A DNA stretch of 12,371 nucleotides from Actinomycetota bacterium (GTDB taxonomy: Bacteria > Actinomycetota > Thermoleophilia > Gaiellales > Gaiellaceae), in NCBI GenBank assembly GCA_019234175.1, contig JAFALP010000066.1:1-12371 (forward strand), written 5' to 3'. The notes below the pieces were generated by a model. It had not been told where the DNA came from and did not search any database. It was given only the letters and a program-made list of their open reading frames with translations. Both the position numbers and the translations under genes were made by a program. Shown here one piece after another: positions 1-6,600 of the stretch (position 1 is the first letter of the stretch; every line of letters starts with the position of its first letter).

Positions 1-105
1 CGTGCCCTGGGCGTCGGCGAGATCGCCGAGTTCCGCTCGGCGCACGAGGACGTCGCGTTCCGGCTGCCGGTCGAGCTCCGGCGCGCCGAGCGCTCGGCCG
101 CCTAG
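1..105 (+). CDS. C-terminal end of an unidentified protein (5' truncated)
   Basis: The first frame is open from the window edge to a TAG at 103-105. It gives 34 residues, beginning RALGVGEIAEFRS and ending in an Arg/Glu/Ala-rich tail (RRAERSAA). Codon use is GC-rich at third positions like the rest of the window, so it looks like a real gene end. No family can be recognised from so short a piece. Its stop overlaps that of ileS on the other strand: the four bases CTAG at 102-105 contain both TAG stops, so the genes converge with a 4-bp overlap and no room for a separate terminator. The start lies outside the window. Confidence 0.6.
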   Translation, partial: RALGVGEIAEFRSAHEDVAFRLPVELRRAERSAA

Positions 106-3100
106 ACCTTCGCGATCGACGGCGCCGCGTCGGCGTCGACGCGGATCTCGACCGCGAGCACCTCGCCCTTGATGCGGTCCTCCCACCGCAGCAGCGGCTC
201 GAGATCGGAGGGGAGCGTGAGGACGATGCGGTCCGTGATGGCGAAGCCCTGGTCCTTGCGCATCGCGTTCACCTGGCGGATGAGATCGCGGACGCGGCCT
301 TCGAGGATCAGGTCGTCGTCGAGGGTCGTGTCGAGCGCGACGGTGACGCCGTCGGCGGAGGCGACCGCGAAGCCCTCGCTGCCGAGCCGCTCGACGAGCA
401 CCTCGTCCGCAGCGAGCGCGTGCCCCGCGGCCCGGAATCGCCCGCCCGAAAGCTCCTCGAAGTCGCCGGCCTGCAACGCCTGCTGCACGTCGCGCAGATC
501 CTTTCCGAGCCGCGGCCCGAGCACGGGGAGGTTCGGCTTCACGCGCAGCTCCGCTTCGACGGCGCCGAACGCGACGTTCTTCACGTTCGCCTCGTCGGCG
601 ATCTCGTCGGCGTGCGGCCGCGCCGACGGCGCGCCCTCGACGACGAGGCCGCGGAGAGGCTGGCGCAGCTTCAGCCCCGCCGTCGCACGCGCCTGGTGCG
701 CGAGCGCGACCACGCGGCGAACGTCCTCCACCTCGGCGAGCAGCGCGCGGTCGGGCTCGGGGACCTCGGGCCAGCCGGCGAGGTGCACCGATTCGGGACC
801 GTCGAGCACGAGCGTGCGCCAGAGATGGTCGGTGATGAACGGCAGGATCGGCGCCATCACGCGCAGCGTCTGCACTATCGCGTACCACAGCGTCTGGAAC
901 GCGGCGGGATCGCCGCCCGACTGCCAGAAGCGCGGGCGCGAGCGGCGGATGTACCAGTTGGAGAGATCGTCGACGTACGCGACGTAGGCGCGCATGACGT
1001 CGACGCTGAGATACGTCTCGTATCCCGCCTCGGCGTCGGCGACGAAGGCGTGCGTGCGCTCGACGAGCCAGCGGTCGAGCGGCGCCAGGTCGCCCTCCAG
1101 GTTCAGCGCCTCCCAGGAGGGCCGGAAACCCTCGATGTTCGCGTACTCGACGAAGAACTTCACCGAGTTCCAGAGCGTGAGGAACTCGCGCTTGATCGCG
1201 TCCGCGGGCCCGAACCCGAAGAGGAGGTTGCGATCCGGCGGCTGCGCGCAGTACTGCCAGCGCATCACGTCCGCACCCATGCGCGCGAACGCGTCCTCGG
1301 CCTCGATCATGTTCCCCCACGAGCCGTGCATCTCGCGGCCCTCTTCGTCGAGCATCTTCTCGTACCCGAGCACGCGCTCGAACGGCGCGCGCTGCACGAG
1401 CACGACCGACATGAAGAGCTGCGAGTAGAACCACAGACGGATCTGCTCCCGCATCTCGGAGACCCAACTGGCCGGAAACCACTCCTCCCAATACGCGTGA
1501 TCCGGAAGGTCGGCCGTCGTCAGGCCGCGGGCGGCGCCGGTCGCGTAGCCCTGCGGCACGAGCTCCGGGCTCTGCCAGCCGAGGGTCGAGAACGGGACGA
1601 TGCCCGCGTCGAGCCAGACGTCGCCGACCTCGACGATGCGCGTGACGGAATCGCCGCACTTCTCGCAACGGATCGGCACGCGGTCGATCCACGGGCGGCG
1701 CAGCTCCTCCAGCTGGTCGAGCCCTTCGACGGCCCGCTCCTCGAGCTCTGCGCGGGACCCGATCACGTTCAGATGGCCACAGCCGCACGGATAGAACGGC
1801 AGCGGCAGGCCGTAGTAGCGGCGGCGGGAGATGTTCCAGTCGCCCATGTTGCGCAGCCAGTCGTCCATGCGCTTGCCCATGTACTCCGGCGTCCACTCGA
1901 CGGTCTCATTGGCATCGAGCATCTGCTGGCGCAGGTCGCGCACGGAGATGAACCAGTCGTCGGCGATGCGGAAGATGAGCGGCGTGTCGCAGCGCCAGCA
2001 GTGCGGATAGCGGTGCTGGTAGAGGCCGGCCTCGACGAGCAGGCCCTTGCCGCCCAGCGCGCCGACGATCTGGTCGGCCGCCTCGACGGTGGAGAGGCCC
2101 TTCAGCCAGCCGAACTCCTCGTAGAAGCGGCCGGACTCGTCGACGGGCGTGATCACCTCGAGGTCGTGCACGCGGCTGAGCTCGAAGTCCTCGCCGCCGC
2201 AGCCTGGAGCGATGTGGACGATGCCGGTCCCCTCGTCCATGGAGACGTCCTCCCACGGGATGACGCGATGCGCGGGATGGACGATCTCGTCGAACGGCCC
2301 CGCGTACGTCCAGCCGACCATGTCGGCGCCGCGGAGGCGCTGCGTGAACTGCTCGTCCGGGTAGCGCGCGACCGCGACCCACTCGCCGTTGGCGCGCAAC
2401 CCGTACTCGGCCTCGGGGTTGACGGCGGCGGCGACGTTCGCAGGCAGCGTCCACGGCGTCGTCGTCCAGACGACGAGCGACTCGCCGGGGCGGTCGTCGA
2501 GCCGGAAGCGGACGTAGAGCGACGGGTCCGCCTTGTCCTGGTAGACGCCGGACATCGCCAGCTCGTGCTGCGAGATGGAGGTGCCGCACCTGGGGCACCA
2601 CTCCGTCGAGCGGTGGCCGAGGTACAGCCAGTCGCGCTCGTGCACCGTCTTCAGCATCCGCCAGACGTACTCGATGTTCGTGTCGCTGAACGTGAAGTAG
2701 TCGCGGCCCCTGTCCATCCACTGCCCGAGGCGCTTCGACCCTTCCCACAGCTGCTCCGAGTAGTGGACGACGGCCTCGCGGCACCTCGCGGCGAACTTCT
2801 CGAGGCCGTACTCCTCGATCTCGTGCTTCGAGTTGAGCCCGAGCTCGCGCTCGACGCCGACCTCGATCCAGAGCCCCTGGCAGTCGAAGCCGTTCTGGTA
2901 CCGCTGGTCGAAGCCGCGAAGCGCCTTGTAGCGCTGGAAGACGTCCTTCAGCGTCCGGCCCCAGGCGGTGTGGACGCCGAGGGTCTTGTTGGCGGTGACC
3001 GGCCCGTCCACGAAGGAGTACTTCGGGCCGCCGCGGTTCTGCTCCCGGAGGGCCTGGAAGGTGCCCTCCCGCTCCCAGGTCTCGAGGACCGCCTCCTCGA

Positions 3101-3152
3101 GGGCGGGGTGGTCGGGTACCGTCGGAAGCGGCTGAAACACTTGCTCGGCCAT
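102..3152 (-). CDS. ileS: Isoleucyl-tRNA synthetase with altered class I signature motifs
   Basis: A 1016-residue class I synthetase that would charge tRNA-Ile in the cytoplasm. The Rossmann catalytic domain starts near residue 45 (VDGPVTANKT). The CP1 editing domain is visible from WTTTPWTLPAN (229-239) to HIAPGCGGEDFE (313-324). The second catalytic half has WNISRRRYYGLPLP (439-452). Zinc-type cysteine pairs lie at C186/C189, C385/C388, C456/C458 and C496/C499. An alpha-helical anticodon-binding domain follows (about 690-800), then a long C-terminal extension. The length fits the long (type 2) IleRS. Two signature motifs are unusual: the HIGH position reads GVHT (59-62) and the KMSKS position reads EMHGS (607-611). 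Other class I enzymes (Val, Leu) were considered, but the overall pattern best fits IleRS. The ATG start is preceded by no clear Shine-Dalgarno sequence. The end overlaps the preceding convergent gene by 4 bp. Confidence 0.9.
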   Translation of the reverse strand: MAEQVFQPLPTVPDHPALEEAVLETWEREGTFQALREQNRGGPKYSFVDGPVTANKTLGVHTAWGRTLKDVFQRYKALRGFDQRYQNGFDCQGLWIEVGVERELGLNSKHEIEEYGLEKFAARCREAVVHYSEQLWEGSKRLGQWMDRGRDYFTFSDTNIEYVWRMLKTVHERDWLYLGHRSTEWCPRCGTSISQHELAMSGVYQDKADPSLYVRFRLDDRPGESLVVWTTTPWTLPANVAAAVNPEAEYGLRANGEWVAVARYPDEQFTQRLRGADMVGWTYAGPFDEIVHPAHRVIPWEDVSMDEGTGIVHIAPGCGGEDFELSRVHDLEVITPVDESGRFYEEFGWLKGLSTVEAADQIVGALGGKGLLVEAGLYQHRYPHCWRCDTPLIFRIADDWFISVRDLRQQMLDANETVEWTPEYMGKRMDDWLRNMGDWNISRRRYYGLPLPFYPCGCGHLNVIGSRAELEERAVEGLDQLEELRRPWIDRVPIRCEKCGDSVTRIVEVGDVWLDAGIVPFSTLGWQSPELVPQGYATGAARGLTTADLPDHAYWEEWFPASWVSEMREQIRLWFYSQLFMSVVLVQRAPFERVLGYEKMLDEEGREMHGSWGNMIEAEDAFARMGADVMRWQYCAQPPDRNLLFGFGPADAIKREFLTLWNSVKFFVEYANIEGFRPSWEALNLEGDLAPLDRWLVERTHAFVADAEAGYETYLSVDVMRAYVAYVDDLSNWYIRRSRPRFWQSGGDPAAFQTLWYAIVQTLRVMAPILPFITDHLWRTLVLDGPESVHLAGWPEVPEPDRALLAEVEDVRRVVALAHQARATAGLKLRQPLRGLVVEGAPSARPHADEIADEANVKNVAFGAVEAELRVKPNLPVLGPRLGKDLRDVQQALQAGDFEELSGGRFRAAGHALAADEVLVERLGSEGFAVASADGVTVALDTTLDDDLILEGRVRDLIRQVNAMRKDQGFAITDRIVLTLPSDLEPLLRWEDRIKGEVLAVEIRVDADAAPSIAKV

Positions 3153-3163
3153 TCGGGAAGCGA

Positions 3164-3169
3164 AGTCTA
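3164..3169 (-). promoter_or_regulatory. Possible -10 element for ileS
   Basis: Read on the - strand this is TAGACT, which fits the TANNNT form of a -10 box and lies 11 bases before the ileS ATG. It would give a 5' leader of only a few bases, which agrees with the lack of a Shine-Dalgarno sequence there. No convincing -35 box is visible. The gap between ileS and trxA is only 65 bp, so there is no room for a full T-box leader. Confidence 0.3.
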
Positions 3170-3205
3170 GAGAGCGACGTTCTAGCTCTCGAAGGACCGG
3201 ATACT

Positions 3206-3212
3206 GAAAGGA
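3206..3212 (+). promoter_or_regulatory. Ribosome binding site of trxA
   Basis: GAAAGGA sits 5 bases before the trxA ATG at 3218. It is one of the few clear Shine-Dalgarno sequences in the window (the other is GGAGG at 5376-5380) and fixes the trxA start. A possible -10 (GATACT, 3200-3205) lies just before it. A start site about 7 bases downstream of that hexamer would leave little of the Shine-Dalgarno in the transcript, so the true promoter may lie further upstream. Confidence 0.6.
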
Positions 3213-3217
3213 CTGAA

Positions 3218-3529
3218 ATGACGCAGAACGTGACCGACGCGACCTTCGAGAGCGAGGTCCTCCAGAGCGGGGAGCCCGTGCTCGTGGACTTCTGGGCGGA
3301 ATGGTGCGGCCCCTGCCACGCCGTCTCCCCCGTCCTCGAGAAGATCTCGGAGGAGCGGAACCTCAAGCTCGTCAAGGTGAACATCGACGAGAACCAGAGC
3401 CTGGCGATGCGCTACGGGATCCAGTCGATCCCGAACATGATCCTCTTCGAGAACGGCGAGCCGAAGGCGAACGCCGTCGGCGCCATGCCGAAGGGGATGC
3501 TCGAGCGGCAGCTCGGTCTGGCGGAATAG
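3218..3529 (+). CDS. trxA: Thioredoxin
   Basis: A 103-residue single-domain thioredoxin, normal in length, acting as a cytoplasmic dithiol reductant for proteins such as peroxiredoxins and reductases. The active site WCGPC is at residues 29-33, preceded by the usual VLVDFWAEW. The cis-proline loop is SIPN (70-73); the residue after Pro72 is Asn where many thioredoxins have Thr. The buried aspartate is in VDFWAEWC. There is no signal peptide. The start is set by GAAAGGA 5 bases upstream. The gene stands alone between two inverted repeats: a 6-bp hairpin upstream and a strong hairpin just after its stop. A thioredoxin-like paralogue cannot be excluded, but the classic WCGPC makes a general thioredoxin most likely. 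It may reduce the peroxiredoxin encoded 3 kb away (inference). Confidence 0.93.
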   Translation: MTQNVTDATFESEVLQSGEPVLVDFWAEWCGPCHAVSPVLEKISEERNLKLVKVNIDENQSLAMRYGIQSIPNMILFENGEPKANAVGAMPKGMLERQLGLAE

Positions 3530-3538
3530 AACTGCGGC

Positions 3539-3561
3539 GCGGAGAGCTTCTAGCTCTCCGC
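3539..3561. terminator. Hairpin terminator shared by trxA and the opposing small gene
   Basis: A perfect 9-bp stem (3539-3547 with 3553-3561, core GGAGAGC/GCTCTCC) closes a 5-base loop TTCTA. It can be lengthened by GCGGC/GCCGC (3534-3538 with 3560-3564) if two bases bulge out. It begins 10 bases after the trxA stop, and the loop carries the TAG stop of the - strand gene (3550-3552). There is no proper T-tract on the + strand, only scattered T residues on the - strand. It may act in both directions. Confidence 0.6.
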
Positions 3562-3738
3562 CGCGTTCCCCTCGAGGAACGCGATGAAGTCGGCGTGCTT
3601 CTTGAGGAAGTCCTCGATCTCGGCGACGCCCGCTCCGGCCCAATCCTCGATCCAGCTCTCGGCGAGGTCGTCCTCGATCCGATGGAGGCCGCGTTCGCTC
3701 ATGGGGGGATGATCGACGCGAAGCCGGACGGCCGCCAT
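3550..3738 (-). CDS. Small acidic hypothetical protein
   Basis: A 62-residue reading frame (ATG at 3738) or 50 residues from an internal ATG at 3702 (MSERGLHRIEDDL). The protein is acidic, with aromatic pairs typical of a small helical fold: SWIEDWAGAG then EIEDFLKKHADFIAFLEG. I do not recognise a family. Support for coding is that it fills an otherwise empty 260-bp gap, has GC-rich third positions, and ends inside the loop of a terminator-like hairpin. Neither start has a Shine-Dalgarno sequence; the shorter form begins at the more protein-like sequence. A longer overlapping frame on the same strand (3182-3811) is rich in Arg and looks like a shadow. Confidence 0.5.
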   Translation of the reverse strand: MAAVRLRVDHPPMSERGLHRIEDDLAESWIEDWAGAGVAEIEDFLKKHADFIAFLEGNAAES

Positions 3739-3779
3739 GGGCCGATCGGCTCAACTTCGCGGCCCTGTGGACCCACCGG

Positions 3780-3785
3780 CACAAT
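3780..3785 (+). promoter_or_regulatory. Possible -10 element of the cNMP-binding protein gene
   Basis: CACAAT (4 of 6 matches to TATAAT) lies exactly 6 bases before the ATG at 3792, the spacing expected for a leaderless transcript. The match lacks the conserved first T, so it is weak alone. It is listed because other starts in the window share the same spacing. Confidence 0.25.
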
Positions 3786-3791
3786 CGGGAT

Positions 3792-4160
3792 ATGCCGCGC
3801 CAGTCCGCCACCGCCCACGAGCTGAACCGGGTCGGCCTCCTCGCCGGCGTCCCCGGCGAGACCCTGGCCGTGCTGGCGAAGCGAATGGAACGCGAGGAGG
3901 TGCCGCCCGGAACCGTCCTCGTCCGCGAGGGCGAGCCGGGCGACCGCTTCTACGTCGTCTTCGCCGGGATGCTGAGCGTCACCCAGCGGGACTTCGGCGG
4001 CCGCAGCGTTCTTCGGCCCGGCGACTACTTCGGCGAGGTCTCGCTGGCGATGGACATGCCGCGGACCGCGACCGTCTCCGCGATCACGCCGGCGGTCGTG
4101 GCGAGCTGCGACCGCGAGACGTTCGACGAGCTGCTCCGCCCGCTCTTCGCCGACGACTAG
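3792..4160 (+). CDS. Stand-alone cyclic-nucleotide-binding domain protein
   Basis: A 122-residue protein made almost entirely of one cNMP-binding (CAP-type) beta-barrel. The start of the fold is visible as LNRVGLLAGVPGETL (11-25), then GTVLVREGEPGDRFYVVFAG (40-59). The phosphate-binding cassette is GDYFGEVSLAMDMPRTATVS (77-96), with the family's FGE (80-82) and Arg91-Thr92, the positions that normally bind the cyclic phosphate. No helix-turn-helix, kinase, channel or cyclase domain follows, so it is not a complete CRP-type regulator. It may bind cAMP or cGMP as a partner subunit or sensor; the target is unknown. There is no strong Shine-Dalgarno sequence. It converges on the serine hydrolase gene with a hairpin between them. 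Confidence 0.82.
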   Translation: MPRQSATAHELNRVGLLAGVPGETLAVLAKRMEREEVPPGTVLVREGEPGDRFYVVFAGMLSVTQRDFGGRSVLRPGDYFGEVSLAMDMPRTATVSAITPAVVASCDRETFDELLRPLFADD

Positions 4161-4173
4161 ACAGTCGGAGGCA

Positions 4174-4197
4174 CCGCTTCGGCCATCGGCCGGACGG
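4174..4197. terminator. Hairpin between convergent gene ends
   Basis: In the 43-bp gap between the stops at 4160 and 4204, TTCGGCC (4178-4184) pairs with GGCCGGA (4188-4194) around an ATC loop. The stem is extended by CCG/CGG (4174-4176 with 4195-4197) across a one-base bulge at 4177. This gives about 10 bp with one G-T pair. No T-tract follows. It may be a bidirectional terminator. Confidence 0.45.
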
Positions 4198-4203
4198 AGA
4201 AGC

Positions 4204-5001
4204 TCATCCGTGCACCGCGTCCGAGAGCTTGGGCCACGCTTCCTTCGCCCAGTCGCCGAACTCCCGGTCGGTGAGCACGCCGAGCGCGAGACCGGCGTCG
4301 GGGTCGACCCAGAGGAACGTGCCGCCCGCGCCGAAGTGGCCGAACGTGCGCGGCGACGCGAGCGTGCCCGTCCAGTGCGGCTGCTTGCCGTCGCGCAGCT
4401 CGAATGCGAGGCCCCAGTCGTTGGGAGCGAAGCGGCCCCAGCTCGGCAGCACGCCGTCGAGGCCGGGGAACTGCACCGTCGTCGCCTCGGCGAGCGTCTC
4501 GGCGGCGACGAGCGTCGGCGCGAGCAGCTCGCGCGCGAACACGAGCAGGTCGTCGAGCGGCCCGCGGTAGCCCCACGCCGGCGAGCCCGCGAGCTCGCCG
4601 CTCAACCCGAGCGGCCCGAGCACGGCGTCGTGCAGGTACTCCTCGAACGGCATGTCGGCGCGCTCGGCGACGAGCTCGGCCGCCAGCTCGATCCCGTAGT
4701 TCGAGTAGATCCGCCGCCGCTCCGGCGCCATCAGCGGCGGGCCTTCCTCGGGCGCGAGCCCGGACGCGTGCGACAGGAGATGGCGCGGCGTCGCGCCCGG
4801 AGGCCCCGCGGGCTCGTCCAGGTCGACCGTGCCCTCCTCGACGGCGACGAGCACTGCGAGGCCGGTGAGGAGCTTCGTCACCGACGCCCAGCGGACGACC
4901 GCGTCGCGTTGCCCGTGCACGTCGATCTCGCCGTCGGCGCGGACGACGCCCGCGGCGGCAGTTCGCGCGCCCCAGGAGTCGATGGCCCGAAGCGCGTCCA
5001 C
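4204..5001 (-). CDS. Serine hydrolase of the beta-lactamase / DD-peptidase fold
   Basis: A 265-residue member of the class C beta-lactamase-like serine hydrolases (penicillin-binding protein/esterase EstB group). The nucleophile motif SxxK is SVTK (40-43) in WASVTKLLTG. The second motif YxN is YSN (99-101). The third (KTG-like) position appears as HFGAGG (222-227), as in many esterase members. LLSHASGL (75-82) is also typical of the family. No signal peptide or lipobox is seen, so a cytoplasmic enzyme is predicted unless the start is further upstream. It is short for the family (often 350-400 residues). The substrate cannot be told: esterase, amide hydrolase or D-aminopeptidase are all possible. 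The GTG start at 5001 lies 18 bp from the divergent Rid-family gene, and TAGTAT stands 6 bases before it. Confidence 0.82.
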   Translation of the reverse strand: MDALRAIDSWGARTAAAGVVRADGEIDVHGQRDAVVRWASVTKLLTGLAVLVAVEEGTVDLDEPAGPPGATPRHLLSHASGLAPEEGPPLMAPERRRIYSNYGIELAAELVAERADMPFEEYLHDAVLGPLGLSGELAGSPAWGYRGPLDDLLVFARELLAPTLVAAETLAEATTVQFPGLDGVLPSWGRFAPNDWGLAFELRDGKQPHWTGTLASPRTFGHFGAGGTFLWVDPDAGLALGVLTDREFGDWAKEAWPKLSDAVHG

Positions 5002-5019
5002 GGCGCGATACTAGGTTTC
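5002..5019. promoter_or_regulatory. Divergent promoter region with overlapping -10 elements
   Basis: This 18-bp gap is all that separates two divergent GTG starts. On the - strand it reads TAGTAT (5013-5008) followed by 6 bases and GTG. On the + strand it reads GATACT (5007-5012) followed by 7 bases and GTG. Both hexamers resemble a -10 box, and both spacings would put the transcription start at or next to the start codon. No Shine-Dalgarno sequence exists on either side. No clear -35 boxes are visible; any would lie inside the opposite gene. Confidence 0.45.
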
Positions 5020-5394
5020 GTGGAACGCCGGCGCGTCCCCGCCATCTCGCCGCAGGCCGCGACGGTCGGCTACTCGCGCGCGGTCCGCGACGGGAGGCAT
5101 GTGCACGTCTCCGGCACCGCGCCGATCGGCGACACGCTGCCCGCCGACCCGTACGAGCAAGGCGCGCGCTGCCTCGCGATCATCGTCGCGGCGCTGGCCG
5201 AGGTCGGCGCCGCGCCGGAGGACGTCGTGCGCACGCGCGTCTATCTCACCGACGCCGCCGACTGGGAGGCCGTCGGCCGCGCTCACGGCGAGGTCTTCGG
5301 CGACGTCCTGCCGGCGACGTCCTTCGTCGTCGTCGCGGGCCTGCTCGACCCGGGGTGGAAGGTCGAGATCGAAGCGGAGGCGCTCGTCCCGTGA
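5020..5394 (+). CDS. Rid (YjgF/YER057c/UK114) family protein lacking the catalytic arginine
   Basis: A 124-residue Rid-fold protein, the usual length. The family opening GYSRAVRDGRHVHVSGTAPI (17-36) and the ending KVEIEAEALV (114-123) are clear, and the core has EDVVRTRVYLTD (67-78). Well-studied RidA enzymes hydrolyse reactive imines and enamines using an arginine in PARS. Here that place reads PATS (98-101), so the standard imine deaminase activity is doubtful; the gene more likely belongs to one of the other Rid subgroups. GTG at 5020 is chosen because the fold begins shortly after it, the upstream frame is antisense to the serine hydrolase, and a -10-like hexamer lies 7 bases before it. 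Its TGA stop overlaps the GTG start of the next gene (GTGA), so the two are probably co-translated. Confidence 0.85.
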   Translation: MERRRVPAISPQAATVGYSRAVRDGRHVHVSGTAPIGDTLPADPYEQGARCLAIIVAALAEVGAAPEDVVRTRVYLTDAADWEAVGRAHGEVFGDVLPATSFVVVAGLLDPGWKVEIEAEALVP

Positions 5395-6596
5395 ACCAGA
5401 TCTTCCCGCCCTCGATCACCGGCAAGGGGAGCAGGTACGCCGAGGGCGGAAGCGTCCTCGACCACGCATTCGGCCAGAGCGACCCGTACACGCTGGGCGT
5501 CGAGGAGGAGTACATGCTCCTCGACGGCGAGTCGTTCGACCTCGTGCAGCACATCGACACCGTGCTCGCGGCGGTGGCCGGGCACGAGCTCGAGCCGCGG
5601 ATAAACGCGGAGCTGATGCAGTCCGTGCTCGAGATCGCGACGCCCGTGTGCCGCACGCCGGCGGATGTGCGCGCACAGCTCCGCTCTCTCCGCGGCTACG
5701 TCGGAGAGGTCGCGCGCGAGCGCGGGATGCACGTCGGCTCGGCGGGCACACATCCGTTCTCGCTCTTCGAGCGGCAGCGCATCACGGCCAAGGACCGCTA
5801 CCGCGCGCTCGTCGATCAGCTGCAGTACATCGCGCGGCGCGAGCTCATCTTCGGCATGCACGTCCACGTGGCGGTGGACGACCCGGAGAAGGCGATCCAG
5901 GTCGTGAACGCGCTCATCGCGCATCTGCCCGAGCTCGTCGCGCTCTCCGCGAGCTCGCCGTTCTGGCGCGGCGAGGCGACGGGACTGCGGTCGTCGCGGC
6001 ACATGGTGTTCGCCGCGTTCCCGCGCTCAGGGCCGCCGCCGCGCTTCCGCGACTACGCCGACTACGCGGAAGTCGTCGGACAGTTGGAGCGCACCGGCTG
6101 CATCGCCGACTACACGCACATCTGGTGGGACATCCGCCTCCATCCGCGCCTCGGCACGATCGAGATCCGCATCTGCGACGCGGTGACGCGCCTCGACGAC
6201 GTCATCGCAATCACCGCGCTTTGCCAGGCGCTCGTCAAGCACTACGGCGAGCGCTACGACGCGGGCGAGGAGATCCCGTCGTACCACCGCATCCTCACCA
6301 CCGAGAACAAATGGCTCGCCGCGCGCTACGGCCTCGACGCCCCGCTGATGGATCTCCAGACGGGAAAGCGCAATCGCATGCCGGTGACGCAGATGATCAA
6401 GCGCACGCTGCGACTGGTCGAGCCGCACGCGCGCGAGCTCGGCTCCGAGGAGGAGCTCGCAGGCGTCGAGGAGATCGTCCGCCGCGGGAACAGTGCCGAC
6501 CATCAGCTGCGCGTCTTCAACGCGAACCGCGACATCGTCGAGGTCGTTCGCGAGATCGCGACGCGGACGGAGGACATCGGCGTTCCCGTAGGCTGA
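5391..6596 (+). CDS. Glutamate-cysteine ligase family 2 (YbdK-type carboxylate-amine ligase)
   Basis: A 401-residue GCS2-family enzyme expected to join a carboxylate, classically the gamma-carboxyl of glutamate, to an amine such as cysteine, using ATP. Seen in order: LGVEEEYML (35-43), the ATP/metal-binding start; a glutamate-bearing strand INAELMQSVLEIATP (71-85); GTHPFS (119-124); GMHVHVAV (155-162); WWDIRLHP (245-252); and GTIEIRICD (255-263). The length fits the YbdK/EgtA-like group. E. coli YbdK shows only weak glutamate-cysteine ligase activity, so the true substrate is uncertain. The GTG at 5391 is chosen over an upstream ATG inside the Rid gene, because GGAGG (5376-5380) stands 10 bases before it and it overlaps the previous stop. 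Four bases separate its end from the peroxiredoxin start. Confidence 0.88.
   Translation: MNQIFPPSITGKGSRYAEGGSVLDHAFGQSDPYTLGVEEEYMLLDGESFDLVQHIDTVLAAVAGHELEPRINAELMQSVLEIATPVCRTPADVRAQLRSLRGYVGEVARERGMHVGSAGTHPFSLFERQRITAKDRYRALVDQLQYIARRELIFGMHVHVAVDDPEKAIQVVNALIAHLPELVALSASSPFWRGEATGLRSSRHMVFAAFPRSGPPPRFRDYADYAEVVGQLERTGCIADYTHIWWDIRLHPRLGTIEIRICDAVTRLDDVIAITALCQALVKHYGERYDAGEEIPSYHRILTTENKWLAARYGLDAPLMDLQTGKRNRMPVTQMIKRTLRLVEPHARELGSEEELAGVEEIVRRGNSADHQLRVFNANRDIVEVVREIATRTEDIGVPVG
6589..6594 (+). promoter_or_regulatory. Possible leaderless -10 element of the peroxiredoxin gene
   Basis: TAGGCT fits TANNNT and ends exactly 6 bases before the ATG at 6601. It lies across the last codons of the ligase gene, its final T being the first base of that gene's TGA. 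This would give the peroxiredoxin its own leaderless transcript besides read-through from the ligase operon. The AGG in it could instead be a weak Shine-Dalgarno sequence. Confidence 0.35.
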
Positions 6597-6600
6597 CCCG

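Noticed and set aside
420..3170. A 916-codon open frame on the + strand opposite ileS
   Set aside because: Its protein is a low-complexity Arg/Leu/Val/Asp mix without a recognisable fold, as expected for an antisense frame in very GC-rich coding DNA; ileS on the other strand has clear motifs.
3153..3217. A T-box riboswitch upstream of ileS, as found in many actinobacteria
   Set aside because: Only 65 bp separate ileS from trxA, and neither a specifier stem nor a T-box sequence is seen; a full element would not fit.
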